Below are positions 10,225-22,487 of a stretch of DNA of 64,000 bases, piece by piece. Every line of letters begins with the position of its first letter. Position 1 is the stretch's first letter. The notes beneath the pieces are model-generated. The model saw nothing but the letters and a program-made list of their open reading frames with translations. It was not told the origin of the DNA and ran no database searches. Source of the stretch: Micrasema longulum (taxonomy: Eukaryota > Arthropoda > Insecta > Trichoptera > Brachycentridae); contig JAGVSM010003683.1 of assembly GCA_022494885.1 (NCBI GenBank), forward strand, positions 81,562 through 145,561. The letters run 5' to 3'. The position numbers and the translations under genes are program-made.

Positions 10225-10850
10225 TCTTTATGGACCTAAAATAATGGACTTCTCATAAATCCAACAAAACCCAAATTGTACTTGTTGGTAGTAAAAAAAT
10301 GTATATTAAAGTGGATAAAGTGAATGTTCTCACACTCGCCTTTTTCAAAATAAATGTCACCAAAATTCTTCTCATGACTAAGTTATTATCATAAATAAGC
10401 ATTTAGAGTGGCAAAAACAATTTAACAAAGTTAGTCGTAAACTATATAGCAGTTTGCACTCAATTAAAAGATTGCAGGCTAATTAATGTTAAGCAAATAT
10501 AAGTCCAGAACTCACTTCTTTCACTTCTTGATTGTGCAGATGTCTGTTACACAAATGCTAATTCAAAACTACTGATAAGTTCGAACGATTGCAGAGTGTT
10601 TTTATACGTTATATCTTTAATCTTCCCTAATTTGACCACATAACCGAATACCGCACGCAACTGCACTGACTCAGTATCCGGCATAGAAGAAACATTCACA
10701 TTCTTTTACTTCTTTACAATATGTATTTTGAATAATCCCACTTCGCCTGTTTATCGGAGAGACCTTTACCTCTTCACTCTAGCAACGAGAGAACCCTTTC
10801 ACCGCTCTAATTTTGATTCTGCTCATTACCTTTGTTATGCTGACGATATT
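10225..10850 (+). mobile_element. LINE reverse-transcriptase fragment
   Basis: Pieces in shifting frames give LLINPTKTQIVLVGS (the 'N-KT' block after the RT palm), then YTNANSKLLDKFERLQ and VFIRYIFNL followed by FDHITEYRTQLHWLSIR. Order and spacing match the region between the palm and the C-terminus of CR1/jockey-type ORF2, and the motif resembles HITPLLRELHWLRFPQR at 58.66 kb. Several stops and frameshifts make it a pseudogene. Confidence 0.65.
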
Positions 10851-10897
10851 TTTTTTACCTAAAAGTTTTTACATTTGTTTTTTTACATTTTTTTTTT

Positions 10898-11045
10898 GCA
10901 CCACAACAGGCCAGGAGGCCTAATTACAGTGGTGAATTACATCACAGAGCACCCAGGCTCGAGAAAAATCACATTTCAATTTTTGTGTTCTCACCGGGAA
11001 TCGAACCCGGAACCTTCACGCACGGAGGTGTAGAGATGATTGTGC
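10898..11045 (-). repeat. SINE-C, tRNA-derived SINE
   Basis: The minus strand has a B box (CGGGTTCGATTCCCGG) and a 3' end containing GGCCTCCTGGCCTGTTGTGG. The same head and 3' end occur in the plus-strand copy at 35100-35266. Confidence 0.7.
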
Positions 11046-11079
11046 AAAATTACCACAAGACTTTTATGCATAATCAAAT

Positions 11080-11890
11080 TACTGTATTGAAAACAAACTT
11101 CATGTCAATGTTTTGAAATGTTATAAAATATCTTTCTATTATGTTGATGTTACATATTGGTTGATATTTGAGAAACAACTCATGTATAAAATAATGTTGT
11201 ATTTTCCTTTTTTCATTTATTTAAATGAACCCAGAAAGATAACACTATGCATATTTTCATAAGTTATGGTTATTCGTCATAATATGCCTTTTGGGTGCTT
11301 CGTAGACTGTACTGCAAACTGCAGTAAAGAAAGCATACATAATTTTTTAACAAAAGTTAATTAAGTGAACTTTACTTTGAGTTTTCTTTAATTTTTGTTT
11401 AAATATTTAAACATAAAAATAATATATTCAAACAAATGTTATCAGATAAAAGTTATTTATAAAACATACTGGTTGGGTTTAATTTCATGTTGAAATAATA
11501 CAGTTTTGTACTTTTGATATTCATAAAACAATAAAATTCATAGGTTATACAATACATTTTTTTTTATTGTTTCTACATTGTATCATCTCATTAGAAAACA
11601 GATATGATTATGTACATTATTCATATATTGTTCCTACCTTGTATTATCTCAGTAGAGAACGTATTATAGCTTTACAATTTTGCTATATCGTTACCATATT
11701 TTTTGTCTCGGTCGGAGTTTATATTTTAAGAATATTGTAAAACACAAATGTTGAATTAGAAAAATGTGTTTTATTCGAGGATTCGTGTGGTGCATCGGTC
11801 ACATGGAATGGAGGGAATTTGTTTAGGTAGAAAGTTAGGTGAAGGAAAGTTCAGGTGGGTGCTGCGCCCCCCGAACTTCTTCATCACAAT
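11080..11890. other. AT-rich spacer, nothing recognised
   Basis: No repeat family or motif was recognised. A small plus-strand open frame starting at 11766 runs into the SINE-B head and is not supported. Confidence 0.4.
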
Positions 11891-11894
11891 GAAA

Positions 11895-12065
11895 TTGAAT
11901 TTTGGTCCTGTGGCTAGTATCTCTGACTCACGGATCAAAGGTCCGTGGTTTGAATCCCACTCAGCCCCAGCTTAATACCCATTTTTTATAGTGAGTTATT
12001 TACAAATCGTTGAAAATGGCCCTCTAAGTTATATTTTTGGGTCAATCATAAGAACACATTTTTTT
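11895..12065 (+). repeat. SINE-B, tRNA-derived SINE
   Basis: The head is GGTCCTGTGGCTAGTATCTC with a self-pairing ACGGATCAAAGGTCCGT anticodon-like arm, then the B box GGTTTGAATCCCAC. The body has AGTGAGTTATTTACAA and AAAATGGCCCTC. This is the clearest plus-strand copy of the family. Confidence 0.8.
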
Positions 12066-12286
12066 TTTTTTTTAATTATAAATATATATATTTATACGGG
12101 TTTGCCTTACTGGTAAACTTTAGACACGCAACTGGTACCTACATGATAGCTATTGAGATTCAGACTCTGTAAAATTTCACTTGACTTTTCATGTGTGCAT
12201 AATGAGCATCCCTAGAATAAATGTCCAGCCATATAGAGATACACTGCGTTCAATTCTAGTAGTTTAGTCCCTCTTTACGTTTTCAG

Positions 12287-12381
12287 CAATTAAACATAAA
12301 TAGGCTCTATTGAGTCGTTTGAGAACATGCCATCGGAGCGAGGATCGCGAGCCAGCAGCTTCCTGCCTGCACCCTGAGAAG
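12287..12381 (+). other. Exon-like segment, possible UTR or lncRNA exon
   Basis: A pyrimidine tract and AG (TCCCTCTTTACGTTTTCAG) precede a 95-base segment that is clearly GC-richer than its flanks. It is followed by a strong donor (GAGAAG then GTAAGA). All three plus frames contain stops, so it cannot be an internal coding exon; a 5' UTR or lncRNA exon is possible. An ATG within it opens only 16 codons. Chance splice-site matches remain an alternative. Confidence 0.3.
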
Positions 12382-12664
12382 GTAAGACTCTCCTGTGGTT
12401 TTTTATTACTTTTCATAATACCTAGAGTTTTTTTGCCTGAAACTGTTATAATTTTTTTCAGGAACATCTAATTATGCACCTACCTACTTTTATGTAGTGT
12501 TTCATATTTATTTATATGAACCTATAAAGCATAAAGTAATTCGATGAACTAGAGGAACAAAATATCATAAACGTATTTTAACTATGCATTTAAAAAAAAT
12601 ATTTTTTTCAACAATACATTCAATTCGTTAAGCAATTTGAGTATTTTCTTCAACATAGTATAGT

Positions 12665-12782
12665 AAGTATAAGGGTGTATGTGTATGTGTGTGTGATTGA
12701 GTGAGCGAGGGTGTGTATATGTGTGTATAATTATATAAATTATATAATACACGTATGTGCACGCATGCGCATTTACATGCAT
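12665..12782. repeat. GTGT/GTAT microsatellite
   Basis: Interrupted TGTG and TATG units; antisense open frames across it are artefacts of the repeat. Confidence 0.85.
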
Positions 12783-12799
12783 TTGTATATGAACTTGGA

Positions 12800-13010
12800 A
12801 ATTTAGATCCCATGTTCAAGCGCAAACAAGATGCTCGTCTTTAAGACCACAGTCTCAGGCTGGAGAAAACGAGATTTAATCCTAATCCACGGAAGCATTT
12901 CCTGAGCAATAGGGTTTTTGATGGTTGCAATAAGCTGTCACAAGAGCTGATCTCAAAGTGTAGTCTCAATGGGTTCAAAAATGGACCAGATTCGTTTTGG
13001 AAAAGTTAAA
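12800..13010 (+). mobile_element. LINE ORF2 C-terminal fragment
   Basis: The frame reads RLEKTRFNPNPRKHFLSN, then RVFDGCNKLSQELIS and LNGFKNGPDSFWKS before a stop. The pattern 'FFSxRVVxxWNxLPxEVVxxxSxNxFKxxLDxxW' is the well-known end of many metazoan LINE RT proteins. One in-frame stop lies upstream (after KQDARL). A truncated, inactive copy. Confidence 0.75.
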
Positions 13011-13019
13011 ATGCGCCAA

Positions 13020-15190
13020 CAACTAATTTTCGTTTAAATAGATTTAAGCTTTAAGCTGTTCGCTTAAAATAAATATAAAAGTAACATATTTATAAAAAAT
13101 GTGTTTATTTACGTCCATTTATTTTTTGAAATATATGTGTACGAGTATTTTGTACTTAAATAATTAATATTATAATCCCACAGAAAGCACAAGAGGTTGC
13201 CTCTTTTTTGGTGTGTTATTTCGTTTGGTTTTTTTTCTGTAATTTTGCTTTTTTATTTATATCTTTTTTATAAAATGTGGTAACTTTATGTAATATCAAA
13301 TAAAAGTAAAAAAACTCTAGATCAATGAATGTAAAAAATGAACAAAAATCAATATAAAAAACACGTGTTAAGTGATAGGCAAGAAACTTTGCGTGCTTTT
13401 AACATCATATGTATCATAAAAATATAACATATTGTAATGTATTTCTCTTTACTTACCCCATGGAGAATCAGCGTGATGGTTTTATTTTATTTGGTAGGTA
13501 TTTGAAGCAAAAAATATTTTTGTAAGTTCCTATATTGGATATTATGAAATTCTACACTAGGCTTGTGAAAAATATTTTGATAGGACAAAATACACAAATG
13601 AATCTAAACAAATAATTTACAGATATTTAATACTAACCGTTCTGTATTTTTTGCGAGGTTCCGATAAAATTGAAAGATAAGACAGAGATCGGTGATCCTT
13701 TATGCCCTGTATGATTTTTATTGTAGTAAAAATCTGATTGCTTATGGTTTCATCTTTTTATCTAGTCTTCAGTCAGACACAGACTTCTGTCCAAAGGATT
13801 CACTTTTCCAATCTACCAAAATGTTATTTTGTACCCGTACACAGTACATTCAATAAAAGACATCCCTTACGAATGCAATTCTTTGATATTTCTTTGACGT
13901 CACTTACTATTTTTAAGAAGCCAGTTTTTTTTCCATTATTTCCATAAGATTTATTGAATTTTGCATTGCTATAGTTTTCAAAAAGACCTATCTTCTATTT
14001 GAAGTACTAATCTGTTTTTTTTTCAATTTTAGTAAAAAAAAAGTTGTGCACTATATTCGGTGTTTGTATTCATTTATCGATTTGTTACTGTAATGATTGC
14101 TGTAGTTAGTTTGTTTTACCGTTAGAAAAAATATATATGCTCATCAATGGGTTTTAAAATATTTTTTACATCAATCGATAATTTATTGCAAAATTTAACA
14201 AAACCGAGATATTTTATTTTGTGATGTTTTAAATGCCATTTTTATACTTAAGTAGATAGCTCGTTGTTTTTGCAATAACTTTTATCTAATAACATTGAAT
14301 TTTAAGAGTTCTAATTTTGGTTTTGTAAATAATTTTGTAAAGTTTTTTTATGTTTAGTTTGAAAACTTGTTTAGTAATAGGTTGTCACAAAATTATGTTT
14401 CCATAGCGCTAAATGTATAATTTTAAGAAAAAAACAATGACATTTTTCTTTTTTTTCAATACCTACCTACAAACATATCTACGTATATTTTGCAGACCAA
14501 ACTTTATTCATGGTCATAAAAATATCACGTAGTGCAGAAATGCGTTTTTTTGTGATCGTAAATGTTGATTTACTTGTATATTTTACGACCACCCTACCAA
14601 AGATTTTTGCATATTATACTGAACATTCAAAATATTTCAGAATGCAATGAAAAAATGCAAGCTTTCGATAATTGTTTTTAGCAAATGTGTATTTATTTTT
14701 AATTCCTTTAAAAACATAAAAAACCGGTGGTTTTTTTTATTTTAGAAAATTTATTATTTTAGTTTAGATTTTGTAAAAACTTCTACGTGAGCATATATTT
14801 ATTAAGGTTACACAAACACTCATTCAGTATTCTGTATCTATTTCACAAACAGAAGTGTATTATTCATTTGCTTGGACACAAATACATTTTTCGTGTTGAA
14901 CAATGTATTTATTTATATAGACAACTTTTAAGTTAAGATTACATTGTTACGCGCATACGCGCCAGAAGGATCTCCAACACACCACTCCACAACAAACGAG
15001 AGCGAAGTAATAATTGCAAATTATTTTGACTGTGTTTGCTGTCTTCATTATTAATTTAACTGTTTTTACGTTGGAATAGCTAAGACATTTACCTCATGCA
15101 CAAAGGGTTTTAGGTTTGAATAACGATGAAATCACACCAATTAAATTACAGAGTAAATTTCAGAGTTCCAAGTAATGCCAAGTGATTGGA
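13020..15190. other. AT-rich stretch, no gene seen
   Basis: Long T-rich and A-rich runs. A small LINE-tail-like motif lies at 13451-13480. Nothing else is recognisable on either strand. Confidence 0.45.
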
Positions 15191-15199
15191 TGTGGGTTC

Positions 15200-15630
15200 A
15201 GTATTATATATTTATTTATATTTTTTGCTTACAAACTATAATTAATTAAAAAATAATGTGACCTCACTGGGGTTTCCCGTGCCAAGGACACTAGTCTAAC
15301 TTAAAAAAACGAAGATAATTAACAAATATTCAGTCAGTTTTAAAAACAAAGTATTTATGTACATCTATATTATGTATATTACGAAACACACAATAAAAAT
15401 AACAAAAACCTAATATAAGCCATACACTTGTGGAGGAGTTGATTCAATATTGGTATGGGCGAAAGAGACAATCCATTTTACTTCTACCTAGGTCCACTAT
15501 CCATTTTTTTATGCCCTTTTTAAACATTTTCTCGTTACTAATTGTTTTAATAGATAGTGAAAGTAGGTTAAAGATTTTAATTGAATAATACTCAAAATCC
15601 CTTTGTCCAAAAGTGGTTTTGGTTTGCATT
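15200..15630 (-). mobile_element. LINE ORF2 C-terminus with 3' UTR
   Basis: The minus-strand frame gives TKTTFGQRDFEYYSIKIF, then NLLSLSIKTISNEKMFKK and GIKKWIVDL. This matches the 'T-G-+-F-Y---K-+N-LP--IK' end of LINE RT proteins. Downstream on that strand the sequence becomes AT-rich and ends in an A/T-rich tail near 15205. Inactive fragment. Confidence 0.6.
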
Positions 15631-15639
15631 TGTTTAGAT

Positions 15640-16075
15640 TGTCTATGTCTGTGTTGAGCATCTAGTGATATATTATTTATACATAACTATAACTAGTCAT
15701 ATCTGTTGGCCATTTGTGAGGCTTAAACAAATACAAAAATAACGTATACGAGTATTTAAATTTAAAGGTCGAATATTTTTTTAAATCTAAGCATTCCAAA
15801 AACATTTGGAACAACGTGAAATAACGAAAATAAGAATTTCCAAGGTTGAGAATAATAATAGCTTTTTAAAAATAATACTATTAAAAAAAAGTTGAAAAAA
15901 TCTATATTTATTTTACGTAATATGTGTTTTCTCCGTTATTTTTACTGAGTTACTGTTTTTCTTACGTTGAAAACTCCAAAGCAATAATATTAAATGTACA
16001 ATTAGGGAAATCAGGCGATAAAAGTGATAGAGTTGCTCTCATTCGCGATATTCAATTAAGTTTCAGTAATTGCCA
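15640..16075. other. AT-rich spacer, nothing recognised
   Basis: No repeat or open frame is supported. Confidence 0.4.
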
Positions 16076-16079
16076 AACA

Positions 16080-16280
16080 TGCCAACATTAAATACACGAA
16101 CTCCATTAACATATTCCAGATATTGTGGAGCATCAACAATATTTACATCGGCCGGATGTTAATTCAGAACTCACTTACATAATTTAGGCCCCGTAATGGG
16201 AGGAGCTAATGCGAAATGTCGCATTAGGGGAAGTATTCCAGATATTATGAACTACTCCGAAGGGCGGAATTTAAATTAAT
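16080..16280. promoter_or_regulatory. Non-coding block with palindrome and duplicated word
   Basis: CTAATGCGA (16206) and TCGCATTAG (16219) form a perfect 9-bp inverted repeat with a 4-base gap. The 16-base word TATTCCAGATATTrTG occurs at 16112 and again at 16234. The block is more complex than its AT-rich flanks and has no open frame. Binding of a dimeric factor is an inference only. Confidence 0.3.
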
Positions 16281-16289
16281 CTACATACA

Positions 16290-17455
16290 TAATAAGAAAA
16301 ATCTTGAGGCCTGTTATCTGATCTGGTGGCATGCTGATGCTTAATAAGCTATCACGGTGGCAAAATTTAATGTTCGTTTGAAAATCTTTATCCTTATATT
16401 TTTGTAAGACATTGCAACGGGAAGGCGCAAGGGACTGGATAGTTTAAATAAAATAAATATTAAAAATACAATTTCCAAGAATTCTAGGACTCTGTTCTAG
16501 CACTTCCTGTCACCACCAGTAAGCTACATCACCACGTACAGATTTTAGGTGGATTCAAATAAAGGAATACAATTTTACAGAAATTCGTTGAATGTATATT
16601 TTGATACAACATATTTAGAAGTTCACATTACAAAATAAGTATTTGGGAATATTTTACGATGATTAATCGTAAATTGCTGAAAACAATGCGTATCTTCCAG
16701 GTTCAACTGCCAAATGGTTCCCTTCTTCCAATATCGTCTTGATAATTGTAAATATAACGAGACATCAATGAAACCTGTTCCTAGTTTTTTTCTTTCATAT
16801 GACATTGGTTCCAGCGTTTGACATCGACTAATAATTTTGATTTTGTAATAAATTTAGATTATATTTGGTCCCCATAGTTCCATGCTTTGTTTGTGACCGT
16901 TTGGATAATTTATTTGTTGCGGGATTCATTTTAAGTTATAGATTATTCACTGGTCCGTGGCCTTATTTTACAAAATAAAAATATAGCATATACAACGATA
17001 AAAGAAAAATTAATAGTAACAGCATAAGGTGATCTGATATTCAATATAAATTAGAGAGACGTCTCGAGATAGTAAAATTGAATTATTTACGCCAATGTAT
17101 CGCAGCCATTTGAATAGAACCATGCGTGAATTGTAAGCAAACAAGGCGCATATCAAAGAATAACATAACTTTATTGCGCATGTTTTTTTTATTTTTTTTA
17201 AACCGGAGTTGCAATATTATTGACCTTGCTTATATTGAACAAGGTTTTTTATTTCACGAGTGGGTTTTATTTTGTGGCTTTCTATATCTAAAAAGTGTTG
17301 GGAAAGGGAGAAAATTTCGGCTGTAGACCTTTGTAGAAACTTCTCCGTATTTGCTTAATGAAGAGAAAACCACAGAAAACTTATTCAAGGGAAGCTTATT
17401 CAAGGGATTATTGATATCAGAAGGCCTTTCGTTGCACTTGAAGAGATCACGGAAT
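16290..17455. other. AT-rich stretch, no gene seen
   Basis: Small open frames at 16623-16805 (minus) and 17126-17326 (plus) show no recognisable domain. An AGACGTCTCGAGA word lies near 17059. Confidence 0.4.
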
Positions 17456-17459
17456 TTAT

Positions 17460-18560
17460 TTTTTATTTTTTTATTTATTTAAAAACGGCATTTTTGCCAT
17501 TTACATATATGTGGTTTAAGGAGTGCTTGAAAAAGTTTTTTTAAAAATCGAGTATGATATATTAATTTACTCGCACTATACACATTATAAATTACTTGAA
17601 ATGTATACATATTTTAAAGAAATTTTACAATAACAAAATACATTAACCAATCAACTTATAACTATTCCAACCCAATTTTCTGAAGTTGATTTGCTCTTTT
17701 TGATAAAAATATGTTGGTCCTCTTTTCGTTTATTTTGTGTCCTCGTATCGTTTATTAACTTTATGACCTGTAATATTTTAACCATAAAATATGGTGCCTC
17801 TCGTGATAAGTCATGACTTATAATGGAATTGATGTGCCTTACCTGTTCACCAACGACTCTGCATCGCGCCTCCAGGTTATGACTTTCGACGCTGAAAAAG
17901 GGGCAATAAATCAACAAGTGGCGAATATCTTGAAGGTTTTCATCATCACATGGACAGAAGTTAGTCTCGGAAAGTTTAAAATGGTGAAGAAAGCTCATAA
18001 ACCCCTAGCCCGTGAGGATCTGTGTGAGTTCGAAGCTCATACGTTGTTTCTTACTGAAATCAAAGGCATCAAAAATAGAAGGATGGAATATTTTAATTAC
18101 CTGTCCTGTGGCTTTGTTTAAATAATGTTCATTCCAGAGTTGCATAATCTTGCTTTTATTTTTTTTTTATCAAAACTAAGAGAAAACTCGGCAAAATCGG
18201 GAGCTGTCTTTTAAAGCATAGCTTCTCGAGCCTATTCATCTGCTCTTTCGTTACCTACAACTCTGTTATGTCCTCTTACCCATCCAATTTTGAGATCTTA
18301 TTCGTAATTTATAGACTTCAGAATGGATATCCATTACAATGGTTCTAACCAAATTCCGATCAGTTTTTGCATGTACACCAGACATACAATCTGTGAGGAT
18401 GGTTATTTTTTTCTATCGATTAGGTGGCTTCTATATGACATAGATCAGTGCATATTCTATTGCAAAGAGCTCCGCCTGAAACACCGAATAGAAGTTATCA
18501 AGTTTAAGTTTTCTAGATGGTAGCTTACTTATTGTGCATCTGAACGGTCATGAAAATCAT
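17460..18560 (-). mobile_element. LINE ORF2 RNase H and C-terminal zinc-knuckle relic
   Basis: Reading the minus strand from 18500 down: AELFAIEYALIYVI (RNase H strand with the catalytic-type Glu), a following ILTDC, then KIGWVRGHNRVVGNERADE (the conserved RNase H end, with its His and final Asp). An open frame of about 115 codons then reads FKLSETNFCPCDDENLQ and IRHLLIYCPFF (CCHC-like knuckle). This order is typical of I/R1-clade LINEs with an RNase H domain. The 3' end near 17461 is a T-rich tail on the plus strand. Multiple frameshifts are present. A sense-strand relative of the last part lies at 48.95 kb. Confidence 0.8.
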
Positions 18561-18564
18561 CAAG

Positions 18565-20160
18565 TTTAATGGACTCGTCGGAAAATAGTATTTTGGGATA
18601 TAATCCGTTGGAAGATTGTCCCGAAATAAGATTAATAAATTACACTGATGTAGAATTAAGTAGATCATGATTATTAAATAATACGCGATGTGATTTATTT
18701 TTCACCGAGTTTAGAAGGTAAAAATATTTTTTTTTTAAAAAGCGTAAGAGAATAAACGCATGTATTTGCTGAGAGCTGTTGGCGTAGACAAGAGAGCGAT
18801 ATATCAAATGATCATTGTTTATAATATTTTGCCCTCTGTTGGCCAATTTCATATTCCGTAAAATGTTTTAAGTGCAAAAAATACACGGTGCAGTTTCTTT
18901 GGAAAATCATATTGTGCATCTGAACTGCAGCAGGTAAAACTTTATTGTGCATCATATCGGTCTTAACAATCTACGAAATTAAATGAAAAACGTCGATATT
19001 GCATTTTCAAAAAGGCAGAGCGAGACTTAACCTCCAACTTTCTAATCCCTTGACCATGACACTAATATAAAATTGTAACCTTTCTCTAGTTATCTATTTG
19101 CAAAACCCTTGTAAAAAAATGCCGGTAATTTTCAGATCTATATAACAAAATGGAAATGAAAAATGGACAGTAGTATAAAACAATAGGCACGTCCCTTTTT
19201 ATCGCGGTTTCGTAAATATATTTCCCAAATTCTCTACTAGTATTAACTGGGGTGTATGCCCTTTACGATTGTTCATTACAGCCCTCATCTCGTTTTTATT
19301 ACCATAAAGATATGCCCTCGGGAATAGTAGGCGCATCGCGAGCCGTAGCTCGCCGAACACTGAAATTGAACAAAGAGATTTTATCAGATATGGTCTTAAA
19401 TTGGCCTGACTGACAAATTGTCGTGATTGGTTGGAAACTGCGGCAGTATCTGTATGTGGCCTAATTGCATCATAAACAAAACATTATTAATTACTCTATG
19501 ATCGTCTATCATTGTAGTACGATAGTAAAATTCCAATCCGATTAACAGTTATCATTTTGTTATTTCCAATGACGCGTTTTCAAAAAGATAAAATCTCGCA
19601 AACCGCGGCATTTCTACATATTTATTATTTATTTATTTACATGTAGATATTTGACTTTCAATCTTTTGTTATCATAGACGGAGAATAATACCACTACGTG
19701 TTATAAAATAATATTTTAATTGCACCGTAAATGTGAACAACAGTTATGCCCTCATAAGCATAGGCAATTTTTGACAAAAATACCAAAATTAATTGAATTT
19801 GAGGCAACATTCAATATATAATACATTTCGAACAATTTGATATAAAGCAAAAAGCAGTAAACAAAATATTTCAGTACGAAGAAAAACAGGATTTATTCAA
19901 AACAACATATACACAGTATACGCATGTACAGTATCCAGAGATATATGAAGCAAAAATACAGTCTAGAAAATAAATTATGACACATGCTGGTTTCATGCTT
20001 AGAAACAATGACATGCTGTGTTCTTACTGTATTTTTTTATATTTAAAAAAGCATTGTAAGAAAATCGTTGAAGGTCGGAGCTCCTACCCCAGTTGGAGTT
20101 GACAGAAGATACGGGGTAAGAAATTCCCATGTGTATTTATTACACGGCGGATAAGATAAA
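18565..20160. other. No gene seen; complex block at about 19.2-19.6 kb
   Basis: The segment 19200-19570 is less repetitive and richer in CG words (GCATCGCGAGCCGTAGCTCG) than its surroundings, without open frames. The remainder is AT-rich and unassigned. Confidence 0.35.
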
Positions 20161-20162
20161 GG

Positions 20163-21421
20163 GTGTCTCATAATAAATTTTGTTTTTGTTTTGATTGTTA
20201 AGCGCAAAACATAGAGAGCGGGTCAAGGGAAGTGGCGTAAGACGCTCGGCGGGCTTGTTTAGTTTAGTAGTTATGGATCGTTACACGGAATGACAAAGCG
20301 CATTTTGTGTGCCTGCGTTTTATAAAAACGACTATTTTCACACTGTTGCTCGTCGTTTTTATAGGAGTCATTTTAATTTAACGTCCATGGGAATGTGCCA
20401 AGTGTAAATTTAATCAAGCATTGGGTTCGCAAGTTTGAAGAGACTGGAAGGACATCAAGAACTTGAGCGAATGTTGAGTCAGTTATGGGCGATCTACGAC
20501 AGTTACTACGATTGCACACAGCATCTCTGAATTTGAATAAATCCACGGTTCCGCACATTATTCAGAAAGATTTACATTTTCACCCACACAAAATTTTATT
20601 GTGCAAGAGATGAAGCCCGATGATCCAGCTAAACGAGTTGAATTCTGCAGGACAATGATAAATTGTTTTAGGAGTTTCAATAACAAATCATGGTTCTCTG
20701 ATGAATCCCGTTTTCACTTTAATGGACACCTGAATAAACAGAATTTCAAGTATTGGGCTTCCAAACATCCGTTTGAACTGCATCAGAAATCATTACATTC
20801 GCATAAAGTTGTCGTTTGGGCTGCCATGTCATGTCAAGGAATTATCGGCCATACTTTATTAGGATAGGCGTGGTTGCGCTCAGACCGTTCATTCCGATCG
20901 ATATTGCCATTTGATTCGGAATTTTCAGACTCCAGAAATATAAAACCAGATTTTTTACAACCGTCAAACATTTTTTTGGCAAGACGTAGCAACTTCCAAC
21001 GTCACAAATTACTCGATAGCTGCTCTTCACAATGTATTAACTTGAAGAGTAATAAGTCGCCGAGGAGACATCAACTGGCCACCAAGGAGTCCAGATTTAA
21101 CGCCTGCGATTATTTTCTTATAGAGGCTACTTAAAAAATTTAGTATTCAACCCGTTACCACCCAACTTAAATGTGTTAAAGCAGAAAATCAAAGAAGAAA
21201 TCAACGGTTTTCCAAGAGCGACGATCCAGCGAGCGATTCAAAATTAGTGCCAGGCTAAATAATTGTGAAGAAATTGATAGTGCGCATTTAAAGTTGGTTG
21301 TTTTTCATAAAATAAAATTCTTAACGGCTCTTTAATTCAACAGTAAATAAAACCGAGTGTGAACCAATTCTGTATTTTTAATAACCAATAAGAATCAAAA
21401 ACGAAAAACATTCTGAAACAC
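20163..21421 (+). mobile_element. Tc1/mariner-superfamily transposon with broken transposase
   Basis: An N-terminal MDRYTE is followed by a stop, then SAFCVPAFYKNDYFHT and LIKHWVRKFEETGRTS (helix-turn-helix region). STVPHIIQKDLHFHPHK, SWFSDESRFHFNGHLNKQN (first catalytic Asp), VVVWAAMSCQGIIG and NWPPRSPDLTPA (a later catalytic Asp) follow in frame-shifted pieces. The order is that of arthropod DDxD/E mariner-like transposases. Imperfect terminal inverted repeats are visible: TGTCTCATAAT...TTTTGTTTTTG at the left, and TGTTTCAGAAT...TTTCGTTTTTG at the right on the other strand. Several stops and shifts make it inactive. A clean TA duplication is not visible. Confidence 0.85.
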
Positions 21422-21429
21422 AATTTACC

Positions 21430-22480
21430 ATACTTGGTTGTGTAGCGCGAGCGTTATGGCGATAAATAAAATAACTGCACTTTGGCTACATGCTAAAACT
21501 GAGTCACTGCGTTGAGCTGACTTGGTTGGGCTGACTGACATTACCACGCTCTGTGGTCTCTTTATAGACCGCGTTCCTTTATTATACATGTCTTCATGAC
21601 AGGAATCAAGCGTTTAATTAAATAAATGTACTGCTGGACGTTGCTCTTATGTAGACGTTTTATATGCGTTATTGTTAGTCTTACAGAATATTTCCTTTTA
21701 ATGATGACTTGGTTCATCGGTTGTTGCTCTATATTTCACGAGAAATCATTGCGCGTGTGTGTGTCATCAATCATTGGACCATGACCTCCACAAAAATTAA
21801 TTTTAAAGAGTCAGTGTAAGAAGTCTGCGATTATGTAGAAAAATATTATAAATAATAATTCGTTCACGTTAAAGTACACCTTTATTCTATGGAAACGTTT
21901 TATACATGCTGACAGACGGCGCATCGAAGGTTTCTCTAAGAAGATGCGGAGAATATGATAATATCAGTCATCGCGTTAAGTATATCTCTCTTAAGTATAC
22001 ATTTTTCGTACATATGTATGTACACAATCACTGCGGGGGTATTAGGTAATAGCTCCATTCCGAGTGACGACTTTCCTCTTTTGACACAGCAGAATGTAAC
22101 TTTTACATCTATTACCCCGTCAAAGTTCCGCGTCTCAGTAAGGGCAGGATTACAGATTTGGGTGGAAAATTTTCATTTCTCTCTAGTTCCAGCAAATCAA
22201 CCCTTTCAGGCACGAATATTTTTTTAAATATATTAAAAAAAAACGGATATTGCTTTTACTGTTGTGTTCTGGGGACCGGAGAGTTAAACGACGTAGAAAA
22301 ATTATTTTTTTACGTGTTTAGTACTTAATTCACATATAATAGAGCATGCAACACTTCTCTGCCCCCACCATTTTGTGTTTCATTTTATTATAAATATATA
22401 GCATTTTTTTGTTTTTAAAATAAATTATAAAACTATCATCCATCTTATTATTTTCCCTCGGATTAAATTTATTTTTAAAG
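21430..22480. other. No gene seen; LTR-like patch at its start
   Basis: Near 21439 the sequence TGTGTAGCGCGAGCG is followed by antisense AATAAA-like and TATAAAG-like signals (TATA near 21570 on the minus strand), as in an LTR. No second boundary with matching target duplication was found. The rest is unassigned. Confidence 0.3.
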
Positions 22481-22487
22481 AAATATT

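Noticed and set aside
17813..18121. A 102-codon plus-strand frame
   Set aside because: Antisense shadow of the LINE RNase H/zinc-knuckle region on the minus strand.
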